Source: Silene conica | Taxonomy: Eukaryota; Streptophyta; Magnoliopsida; Caryophyllales; Caryophyllaceae | Direction: 5' to 3' | Assembly (NCBI GenBank): GCA_029255685.2 | Contig: CM055313.2 | Coordinates: forward strand, 44,038,079 to 44,102,078 | Length of the DNA: 64,000 nucleotides | Part shown: piece by piece, positions 12,414-21,479 of the stretch | How the letters are laid out: every line of letters begins with the position of its first letter | Numbering within the stretch: position 1 is the first letter of the stretch | Notes under the pieces: model-generated | Databases searched by the model: none | What the model was told of the DNA's origin: nothing | Seen by the model: the letters and a program-made list of their open reading frames with translations, nothing else | Made by a program: the position numbers and the translations under genes

Positions 12414-14011
12414 GTTGCAAAGGTAAGCTGCGAATGGATTCCCAGCTGGGTGGCCGGCAGCCGGTCCACCAGCTGAGTATCCCATTTCCTTAAGTTTTCT
12501 CGTGTTTAGGCTGCATTGGGAAAGGACTCCCAGCCGGCCGACCAGCAGACGGTCTGGCACCGGCTGAGAGCCCTATTCTCACTAAAACCGCTTTATCTTT
12601 TGAGCGGCTTGTTCGATTTGCTTGAGACTCGTTCCATGTGCTTCGCATGTGTGTTTGAGGTCCCTGGAGTACAGGCGGCACTATATTGGGATCGGGAATG
12701 GAGTCAGGATAGAGACCCCCGGTCGGGTAACCGAAAGGGAAATCGTCTCTCCCTCAACTTAGTTCCCGGGGTCAATTAAGTGTTGTTAGAGGTCTAGAAA
12801 GGCTAGGACTAAAGATTTGGTTGGGTATATATCGGAATATGTCTGAGCAGGGACCGCTAGAGTACGATATGTGCTGATGTTTGTATGCATGTCAAGTTAT
12901 GATCTGAGCAGGGATCCTCTCGTTTGACATGTGAGTGTTTGTGGCGTGACGGACATAAGTGAGCAGGGACTGCTGGACCATCACGTGTATGGTTGATGCG
13001 GTAGGAATTTGTCTGAGCAGGGACTGCTATTCTACCGTGAGTTTGTATGACCGTAGTGGGTTGGGTCTGAGTTGGGATCCCAATTTCATTACGAAGGGTA
13101 ATGGTCACGACTGAGCAGGGTCAATGAGCCATTATTAGCGGATTGGTATCCACTCGTGCCTGAGCAGGGGTTCACGAGTGTATGCTTGCTGATTTGTGTA
13201 CCAAGTTTACCTGAGCAGGGGTGTGACTTGGGCACTGCTGATTGTGTCTAGTTCTTGCCTGAGCAGGGGTAGATCCTAGACATTGTTGTTTCCATCTGCT
13301 TGCCTGAGTAGGGGTATAATGTCAGATGTTGCTGATTGATTGTGTTTAGATAGAGTGATATTGATTTTAGTACTGATCATCGAAGGCATTGGATGACTCT
13401 TAGTCTGGTTTCGTAAACGGTTTGGATTGAAAGACCCCCCGGCCGGGCAACCGGAAGGGAAACCGACTCTCCTTTCAAATAGTTTCCGAAGTTAGTTGAG
13501 AGCCTTTGCATAGTATTGCATGTTGATATGAGATTGAGATATTGATATATATATGCTTCACATGTTATAGATGTTGGAGTATGCTGGATGTTTTATGTGT
13601 TACGTGTCATTAACAATAGGTGCCTAGGAGAACTCTAGTCACTCCCCACTGATTGTGGCGTACATGTTTTCATGTTTGTAGGTACATGGCCGGTTGCATG
13701 GGTTGATGGGTTACACTGGAGGCTAGCGAGCGTTGATTCGTTGTTCATCATTAACTTCCCTTTCTTATCGTGTAGCTAGACCTAGACGTTTGGTTTTCAC
13801 ACTTGAGTGTCTGTAGGGATGAGTCATCCCAGGCTATTTTGTATTTATGTTTTTCATACTTAGACATATACTTATCTATGTTTTGGGTTATATCAGTTTG
13901 TACAGTTTTGTTTTAATTCACCTCGTTTATCATGCATGTTAAAGTTTAAATTCCGCGTAAATTTTGGCATGTTTATATGTTTAATTTTCCGCTGCAACGA
14001 GGGGTTTTACA
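12414..14011 (+). repeat. 5' LTR of F1 chromovirus (right part)
   Basis: Matches 19867-21479 of the 3' LTR and ends GGGGTTTTACA. The left 1.2 kb is missing because of the Athila insertion. It holds two GC-rich palindromic cassettes (12430-12575) and the ten-hairpin array (12829-13328). Confidence 0.88.
12829..13328 (+). other. Array of ten stem-loops with constant loop decamer
   Basis: Stem arms: 12829-12834/12865-12870; 12888-12895/12924-12931; 12945-12952/12978-12985 (one mismatch); 12999-13004/13032-13037; 13061-13065/13079-13083; 13099-13104/13129-13134; 13151-13158/13173-13180; 13201-13206/13226-13231; 13245-13251/13276-13282; 13293-13298/13323-13328. The arms are unrelated in sequence between hairpins. 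The loop holds CTGAGCAGGG in most, with one-base variants in hairpins 3 and 10 and a diverged form in hairpin 5. The same array recurs in the 3' LTR (about 20294-20800). Confidence 0.8.
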
Positions 14012-14012
14012 G

Positions 14013-14024
14013 TTGGTATCTGAG
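14013..14024 (+). other. Primer binding site, tRNA-Met type (one mismatch)
   Basis: TGGTATCTGAGC just after the LTR end. It differs at one base from the usual TGGTATCAGAGC. Downstream leader words are shared with the F1 non-autonomous element. Confidence 0.8.
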
Positions 14025-14159
14025 CGTTATCGCTCTCGACGCACTCATGTGACCCCCAACCTTAACTTGACCATATAATTGAATAATGAATGAGACATGG
14101 GGTAGATTTAAGGATTTATATTGTAGTCTATTTGTGATTGCTAATTGCTAAGTTAACAC

Positions 14160-15263
14160 TTGCTTTTCTTTTTAAGGATAGTGAGGACTTCTGCAGTAGA
14201 GAATAAGATAATGCAAGCCCTTCTTCAAGTGCTTGAGAACCAGAGAAATCAAGCTGAAGCGTTTCCTCCTCCTCCTCCGCCTGGTAATGAAGCTAACAGA
14301 CCTGGTGGCTTTTCCTGGATTGCCTCTCAGATGTCTATGAGTCACGCGAAGACCTACGGCAGTGAAGTTAACCCAGTTGCTCTTTCTGAGTGGTTTAGAG
14401 AGATGGAGAAGAGTTTTGCCATGTATTTAGTAGTCAGGGAGTGTAGGTTGCGTCTAGCCACTCACTTTCTGACATTGGAGGCTGATAGATGTTGGACTAT
14501 GACTGGTCCGACTTTTCTACTGGACCCACTGTTCGATTGGGAAGCTTTCAAGGAGAAGATTGAGACTAGGTTCTATCCTAAGGAGCTTCGTTCACAGAGA
14601 CTGAAGGAATTGATGGATCTTAAGCAAGGGAAGATGACGGTACACGAGTTCACAGACAAATTCAACCAGCTTGCTCAATTTGCTTCGAGGTTTGTGAGAG
14701 ATGAGTCGGAGAGGGTGTACTTCTACAGAGGGAAGTTGGGACCCCGTATTGAGTGTATGGTCCGCCGAGACTATGCTTCCTTTGTTGAGGTGTACGACGA
14801 CGCTATCTGGGCTGAGAGTTCTATCAGGGCTATTGATGCTGAGGCTCGTGCTACTACTGCTAGTGTTTCTTCACATCAGAGATCTATTTATCATGGCAAT
14901 AGGCCTTTTGTTCCATCTTCTGAACCTGCTACTTCTCAGAAGAAGCGGTTTGAGAGGTTTGTTGCACCGGTCGGTAAGACCACTGTTCACACAGATACTA
15001 CTTCGACTGCTTGTAACCGTTGTGGTAAACCTCTTCATCCGGGTTTTGATTGCTTCAAGAATGTCTACAAGTGTTACACTTGTAATGGATTTGGGCATAG
15101 GTCTTTCGAGTGTCCTAAGAAGAATACTGCTCTTGGCAAGGCCGCCACTACTGCAGCTACCCGTGGAGGCAAGGCAAAGAGGAAGATCTTTGTTATGACT
15201 AGAGCAGAGGCTGAGGTTCATCTGGATATCATTGCTGGTATATTTTCTGTCATCGGTGCTTAG
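14160..15263 (+). CDS. gag: Chromovirus Gag
   Basis: 367 codons as read from ATG 14160; an ATG at 14211 (residue 18) is an equally good start. Order: proline-rich stretch (36-41), Gag core (about 70-220, with W-rich and RFYPKELR-type motif near 137-144), then two CX2CX4HX4C zinc knuckles (285-298 and 305-318), which bind genomic RNA. The frame ends in TAG at 15261 and continues directly into the protease in the same frame. This may be a premature stop inside an original gag-pol ORF. It is the best-preserved part of the element. Confidence 0.85.
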   Translation: MLFFLRIVRTSAVENKIMQALLQVLENQRNQAEAFPPPPPPGNEANRPGGFSWIASQMSMSHAKTYGSEVNPVALSEWFREMEKSFAMYLVVRECRLRLATHFLTLEADRCWTMTGPTFLLDPLFDWEAFKEKIETRFYPKELRSQRLKELMDLKQGKMTVHEFTDKFNQLAQFASRFVRDESERVYFYRGKLGPRIECMVRRDYASFVEVYDDAIWAESSIRAIDAEARATTASVSSHQRSIYHGNRPFVPSSEPATSQKKRFERFVAPVGKTTVHTDTTSTACNRCGKPLHPGFDCFKNVYKCYTCNGFGHRSFECPKKNTALGKAATTAATRGGKAKRKIFVMTRAEAEVHLDIIAGIFSVIGA

Positions 15264-15629
15264 TTCTTTATCCTATTCGATACTGGTGCTTCATTGTCTT
15301 TTATATCGACTCAGTTCGCCGATAGACTATCTCTAGAGTCTTCTGTTGTTGAGGAGACTTCTATCTCGTTGCCTTCCGGAGATGTTTTCTCCTGCTCTTC
15401 TTCCCATAGGGATGTTCCTATTAGTATTGGTTGTGCCACATTTCCAGCGGACTTACTGAGATTTTCTCTCGAGGAATTTGACATTATTCTCGGTATGGAT
15501 TGGTTATCGCGATACTATGCTCGCTTCCATTGTCGCGACCAGATAATCTGCTTGAGGAGTTCTTCAGGTGTTCGTGTTTCCTATAAGGGAACTCGCCCTC
15601 GAAGTGTGTTCGCATCATTTCATCGATGA
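15264..15629 (+). pseudogene. pro: Chromovirus aspartic protease (decayed)
   Basis: In frame with gag after the TAG. The catalytic Asp is in the D-T-G motif at 15279-15287, followed by a hydrophobic second half with ILGMDWL-type motif near 15485-15505. It cleaves the polyprotein in the particle. The frame is lost near 15625, where a one-base shift leads into the RT frame that begins at 15626. Confidence 0.82.
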
Positions 15630-17059
15630 AAGCATCTTATCTTCTTAGGAAGGGTTGCCAAGCCTTTCTGTGTGTTTTTTCAGCTGCGAAGCCTTCGCTA
15701 CCGAAGCTTGAGGATGTAGCCATTGTTCGTGAGTTTCCAGATGTCTCTCCAGAGGAGTTTTCGGGCATTCCTCCTGAGAGGGATGTCCAGTATACTATTG
15801 AGCTTGTTCCAGGTACCAGACCTATATCTAAGGCTATCTATCGTATGGCTCCGCCTGAGTTGAAAGAATTGAAGCAAGAACTTAAAGAGATGATCGAAAA
15901 GGGATTCATTCGACCGAGTGCCTCTCCTTAGGGTGCTCCTGTGCTTTTTGTCAAGAAGAAAAATGGATCGATGAGACTTTGTATTGATTACAGGGAATTG
16001 AACAGGGTTACGGTGAAGAACCGTTATCCTCTTCCCAGGATTGATGACTTGTTTGATCAGCTTAGAGGTGCTTCTATATTCTTAAAGATTGATCTACGAT
16101 CAGGGTATCACCAGATTCCAGTTCGTGACGCTGACATTGCCAAGACTTCTTTCCGTACAAGATATGGACATTTTGAGTTTGTGGTCATGCCTTTAGGGTT
16201 GACCAATCCTCCTGCTATATTCATGGATCAGATGAACAGGACGTTCAGTGAGTTCTTGGACACTTGTGTTGTGATGTTCATTGATGACATTTTGATATAT
16301 TCGAAGACTGATGCTGAGCATGCCGAACATCTTCGTTTGATACTTAGGATTCTGCGCCGACATAAGTGCTTCGCTAAGTTTTCGACGTGTGAGTTTTCAT
16401 TGTCTCAGGTTGTATTTCTAGGGCATGTTATCTCTAGTCAGGGTGTTATGATTGATCCCGCTAAGATTGAGGCTGTGATTGATTAGGAGATTCCCAAAGA
16501 TGTGGGAGAGATTAGTCGTTTCCTTGGATTGGCTAGTTACTACAGGCGGTTTGTAGGGGACTTTTCTAGATTGGCTCGTCCGATGACTCAGTTGCTGAAG
16601 AAGGAAACTAAATTCATATGAACTGATAAGTGTGAGAGTTCGTTCCAGGAGTTAAAGACCAGATTGACGACCGCTCCAGTGCTTACTCTTCCAGAGATTG
16701 GGGTTGATTTTGATGTCTACTGCGATGTTTCTATGCTTGGACTTAGTTGTGTGTTGATGCAGAGTGGGAAAGTGATTGCTTATTCTGCCAGACAGTTGCG
16801 AGTTCATGAGGTGAACTATCCTACGCATGATCTTGAGTTAGCCGCAGTTGTTCATGCTTTGAAGATGTGGCGTCACTATCTTATTGGATTGCATTGCCGC
16901 ATTTTCACTGATCACAAGAGTCTGAAGTACATTTTCACACAAAAGGACCTCAATATGCGACAACGTCGATGGTTGGAATTGGTCAAAGACTATGACATAG
17001 AGCTATTGTATCATGAGGGCAAGGCTAACATGGTTGCTGATGTGCTTAGTCGCAAGACT
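15626..17059 (+). pseudogene. pol: Chromovirus reverse transcriptase-RNase H (decayed)
   Basis: RT fingers/palm motifs span 15930-16490, with the F-I-D-D active-site motif at 16277-16288. RNase H follows, with the D-H-K-S-L motif near 16907-16925 and the D-V-L-S-R-K end at 17039-17056. In-frame stops: TAG 15929-15931, TAG 16484-16486, TGA 16619-16621. Each sits where Gypsy RTs keep Trp, so each is explained by one G to A change in TGG. Would copy the RNA to DNA from the PBS if intact. Confidence 0.88.
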
Positions 17060-18607
17060 TCTCATTCGTTGAGTGTCATCCGTGTATTGCCGGAGGAACT
17101 TTGTTCTGAGTTTAGGAAGTTGATATTAGAGATGGTTGGTAGTGGATTTGATTGGTTATCTACTATGACTGTTGAGCCGACATTGTATTGGGAGATTCGT
17201 AAGAGTTTGCCTACATATGCTACTTTTAGGAAGTTCGAGGCCATGATTGCTAGTGGCGAGGCTAGAGTTTTTGTGATTGATGATGACAGCTTTCTTCGTT
17301 TCCGTGGCCGGATGTTTGTACCTGATGCTCTTATCTTGAGGAAGAGAGTATTGGATGAGGCGCATTTGACTCCTTATTCGATTCATCTTGGTGGTGAGAA
17401 GATGCATAAGGATCTTAGGCTCTTATTTTGGTGGCCTGGTATGAAGAAGGCCATTTTGGACTATGTGAGTAGATGTATGTTTGACTTGTCAGCAGGTTAA
17501 GATTGAGCATAAGAGACCTGGTGGTCTGCTGCAACCGCTCCATGTTCCTCAGTAGAAGTGGGAGTGCATTTCTATGGACTTCGTTACCGCTCTACCTAAG
17601 ACCGTTGGCGGTAAGGATGCCATTTGGGTAGTAGTCGACAGGTTGACTAAGTGTGCTAGGTTCATACCGTTTCGTGAGACTTGGGATATGGATCGCCTTG
17701 CTAAGGCCTACATTGTAGAGGTTGTTCGATACCATGGAGTTCCGAGAGAGATTGTTTCAGACAGGGATCCGCGTTTCTGTTCGAGATTCTGGAAAGCTCT
17801 TCAGGAGGCCATGGGTAGCCGACTTTTGATGAGTACAGCGTTCCATGCTGCTACTGATGGTCAATTAGAGAGGACCATTCAGACTTTAGAGGACCTATTG
17901 CGAGCTTGTGCACTTGATTTTCAGGGTAGTAGGAACAGAGTCTACCACTGGTTGAGTTCTCTTACAACAAGAGTTATCACTCGTCGATTCAGATGGCTCC
18001 ATATGAGGCGCTTTATGGTAGGAAGTGTCGTAGCCCTATCTATTGGGATCAATCGAGCGACGTTCATGATTTAGGACCTGACCAGTTGGTTGTGACTATT
18101 GATCATGTTCAGCTTATCAGAGGTGGGATGAAGGCCGCACAGGATCAGGAGCAATCCTATGCAGACGTTCGTCGAAAACCGCTTGAGTTTGAGGCTGGTG
18201 GAAGAGTGTTTCTTCGCGTTTCTCCGATGAAAGGTGTCAAGAGATTCGGTGTCAAGGGCAAATTGAGTCCTAAGTATATTGGGCAGTTCCATATTTTGTC
18301 GAAGATTGGTGCTGCCGTTTATCGATTGGATCTGCCTCCTAGATTGGTGCATAGTGTCTTTCATGTTTCACAGCTCCGCAAGTACGTCAGTGACCCTAAT
18401 CACATGCTTCAGAGGGAGATCGACAACCTAGAGCCAAACCTTGCGTTCGAAGAGCGTCCAGTGAAGATTTTGGATCGTCAAGACCGGAAACTGAGGAGCA
18501 AGGTGGTGTCCCTGGTGAAGATCATATGGCTTTGTGGTGACGTTGAGGAGCAGATTTGGGAGACAAAGGCGTCGATGCGTGCTACGCATCCTTCTGTTTT
18601 CGATTGA
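17060..18607 (+). pseudogene. int: Chromovirus integrase with chromodomain-like tail (decayed)
   Basis: The HHCC zinc region is broken near 17477 by what looks like a 4-bp ATGT duplication. A TAG at 17553-17555 sits at a conserved Trp. The DDE core follows (17574 onward; D in MDF, D in SDRD, E in the QLER motif near 17866-17873). A one-base loss near 17931 shifts the frame again. 17993-18607 carries the end of the core, a GPY/F-like region and a chromodomain-like C-terminus of about 50 residues ending at the TGA, which in chromoviruses steers insertion to heterochromatin. Confidence 0.87.
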
Positions 18608-18637
18608 GGTAAAGTTTACTTAGATTTATTTTCGTTC

Positions 18638-18655
18638 AGTTTCGAGGACGAAACT
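18638..18655 (+). other. Pre-PPT hairpin of F1 chromovirus
   Basis: AGTTTCG-AGGA-CGAAACT: seven perfect pairs with an AGGA loop, 31 bases after the pol stop and ending 20 nt before the 3' LTR start. Confidence 0.7.
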
Positions 18656-18897
18656 TTTTGAAAGTTGTGGTGATTGTAACATCCCGTTTATTTGCAAATA
18701 ATATTTTAAGGATTTTAAATTATTTTACGGAATATAATATTATTTTAATAATAATCGTAAATTTAATTTATGTTTTTCCGTTAAGATCTGTCTTAAGAAT
18801 ATTTTAATTCTTAAGATGTTCACTTAGCATATTTTAATTCTGACTTTAGTCCGTTTCACAAAGAAAATAACCCGACTCAAATAATGTGAAAGGACAA

Positions 18898-18904
18898 TAT
18901 AAAA
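18898..18904 (+). promoter_or_regulatory. Putative TATA box in F1 LTR
   Basis: TATAAAA in an AC-rich context, about 30 bp before a C/A-rich leader, a usual plant Pol II layout. This is only a motif match. Confidence 0.5.
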
Positions 18905-19627
18905 CCCCACTTAAACCCTAATCATCGACATCCATTTCATTTCTACAGTAACATCCAAAACTCCATTGTTCTTCATTTCTTCAAGCTTAAAGTCAACATC
19001 TCGACCCCTTCCCGAACTCGTATCAAGGTAGGCTTTACATTATCGGACTCCTCTCGAGATTTGCAAGCTTTCTATCTCTTTCAATTTCAGTTTCCTTGAA
19101 GTCGAAAAAGACGATGTTTTTCCCCAAATCCGTTTTTAGCTTATAATCTCCGTTTCTTTTGTTGTAGGAGTTGGATTAGAAGACCCGAAGGTTGATAGTT
19201 ACGTTATTGGAGAGGAGATTGGAGCTTATCCGCTTATAAGGTGACTTTGATGAGTAACTCGACCTTTTTGTTAAAGTAGTAGAATTTGTGTTGTTCATGC
19301 TTGTGGTTTCTGATTTTTGAGTTGTTGTTGGCATATAAGGTTAGTAATATGTTAGGAGTTCGTTTCATATGATCTTCACATGATTTAATTCAAGTTTTCT
19401 GATATATTCATATGCTTTTATATTCATTTTCAGTTTTTGCAAAGTTAAGACGAATATTAAGTTTGATCTTCATATGTGTTTGTTGTTGGAATTTATACTT
19501 GTTATTGAATCATATATATGTATGTTTAATATGCTGGGTAAACATTGCTTGTTGCAATTTAGAAGAATTGTATCGATCTGTTAAAGATTATAACAATAGA
19601 CGAATTTGCCAAAATAGCGTACAGGGA

Positions 19628-20033
19628 CTCTGAGCCGGCAGGCTGATCGGCAGCCGGTCGGCCGGCTCAGAGGTAGGCTTAGGTGTTTTTGCGAAGTTAG
19701 GGAAAAATTGTGAAAGGGCTCTGAGCCGGGTGGTCGGGCGCCGGTCGACCGGCTCAGAGACCCTCTTGGTTGCTCGTTTTTGAGAAAAGAAAGCTGGGAG
19801 TGGATTCCTAGCCGGTCGGCCGGCGACCGGTCGACCGGCTAAGAGTCCATCCTCCATTTTCGAAAAGTTGTAAAGGTAAGTTGCGAATGGATTCCCAGCC
19901 GGGTGGCCGGCAGCCGGCAGCCGGCAGCCGGTCCACCAGCTGAGTATCCCATTTCCTTAAGTTTTCTCGTGTTTAGGCTGCATTTGGATAGGACTCCCAG
20001 CCGGCCGACCGGCAGACGGTCTGGCACCGGCTG
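19628..20033. repeat. Array of five GC-rich palindromic cassettes
   Basis: Arms: 19628-19638/19662-19672 (CTCTGAGCCGG and its complement); 19719-19729/19749-19759 (same arms); 19809-19818/19832-19841 (TAGCCGGTCG); about 19895-19905/19934-19943 (weaker); 19998-20004/20027-20033 (CAGCCGG). Cassettes are roughly 90-100 bp apart with AT-rich spacers. The last two are also in the cut 5' LTR. Confidence 0.8.
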
Positions 20034-20293
20034 AGAGCCCTATTCTCACTAAAACCGCTTTATCTTTTGATCGGCTTGTTCGATTTGCTTGAGACTCGTT
20101 TCGTGTGCTTCATATGTGTGTTTGAGGTCCCTGGAGTACAGGCGACACTATATTGGGTTCGGGAATGGAGTGAGGATAGAGACCCCCGGTCGGGTAACCG
20201 AAAGGGAAACCAGCTCTCCCTCAACTTAGTTCTCAAGGTTAATTAAGTGTTGTTAGAGGTCTAAAAAGACTAGGACTAAAGATTTTGTTGAGT

Positions 20294-20800
20294 ACATATC
20301 GGAATATGTCTAAGCAGGGACCGCTAGAGTACGATATGTGTTGATGTTTGTATGCATGTCAAGTTATGATCTGAGCAGGGATCCTCTAGTTTGACATGTG
20401 ACTGTTTGTGGCGTGACGAACATGTGTGAGCAGGGACTGCTGGACCATCACGTGTATGGTTGAAGCGGTAGGAATATGTCTGAGCAGGGACTGCTATTCT
20501 ACCGTGAGTTTGTATGACCGTAATGGGTTGGGTCTGAGTTGGGATCCCAATTTCATTTAGAAGGGTAATGGTCACGACTGAGCAGGGTCAATGAACCATT
20601 ATTAGCTGATTGGTATCCACTTGTGCATGAGCAGGGGTTCACGAGTGTATGCGTGCTGATTTGTGTACCAATTTTACCTGAGCAGGGGTGTGACTTGGGC
20701 ACTGCTGATTGTGTCTAGTTCTTGCCTGAGCAGGGGTAGATCCTAGACATTGTTGTTTGCATCTACTTGCCTGAGTTGGGGTACAGTGTCAGATGTTGCT
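20294..20800 (+). other. Ten-hairpin array, 3' LTR copy
   Basis: Same order of stems and loops as 12829-13328. Here hairpin 1 is stronger: ACATATCG (20294-20301) pairs with CGATATGT (20332-20339). Some other stems are slightly weakened. Confidence 0.78.
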
Positions 20801-21479
20801 GATTCATTGTGTTTAGATAGAGTGATATTGATTTTAGAACTGATCATCCAAGGCATTGGATGACTCTTAGTCTGGTTTCGTAAACGGTTTGGATTGAAAG
20901 ACCCGCCGGCCGGGCAACCAGAAGGGAAAACGACTCTCCTTTAAAATAGTTTCGAAGTTAGTTGAGAGCCTTTGCATAATATTGCATGTTGATATGAGAT
21001 TGAGATATTGATATATATATATGCTTCACATGTTATAGATGTTGGAGTATGCTGGATGCTTTATGTGTTACGTGTCGTTAACAATAGGTGGCTAGGAGAA
21101 CTCTTGTCACTCCCCACTGATTATGGCGTACATGTTTACATGTTTGTAGGTACATAACCGGTTGCATGGGCTGATGGGTTACACTGGAGGCTAGCGAGCG
21201 TTGATCCGTTGTTCATCATTGACTTACCTTTCTTATCGTGTAGCTAGACCTAGACGTTAGGTTTTCATACTTGAGTGCCTGTAGGGATGAGTCATCCCAG
21301 GCTGTTTTGTATTTATGTTTTTCATACTTAGACATATACTTATCTATGTTTTGGTTTATATCAGTTTGTAGAGTTTTGTTTTAATTCACCTCGTTTATCA
21401 TGCATGTTAAAGTTTAAATTCCGCGCAAATTTTGGCATGTGTGTTTGTTTTATTTTTCGCTACGACGAGGGGTTTTACA

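Larger units (their letters stand above)
12414..21479 (+). mobile_element. F1 chromovirus (Tekay/Del-like Gypsy)
   Basis: Contains a truncated 5' LTR, PBS, gag, protease, RT, RNase H, integrase with chromodomain-like tail, 3'-UTR hairpin and a complete 3' LTR. Gene order (integrase last) and the tail after the GPY/F-like region place it among chromoviruses. pol is interrupted by at least five in-frame stops and at least three frameshifts, so it is not autonomous now. Its 3' LTR ends inside gag-only Copia copy 1, so it was probably inserted there; CGTCC (21480-21484) is the expected target duplication. Confidence 0.88.
18675..21479 (+). repeat. 3' LTR of F1 chromovirus (complete)
   Basis: 2,805 bp, TGTAACATCCCG to GGGGTTTTACA. 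Holds a TATA box near 18898, a GC-rich palindrome array at 19628-20033, and the ten-hairpin array at about 20294-20800. Differences from the 5' copy are scattered substitutions, so the insertion is not very recent. Confidence 0.9.
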
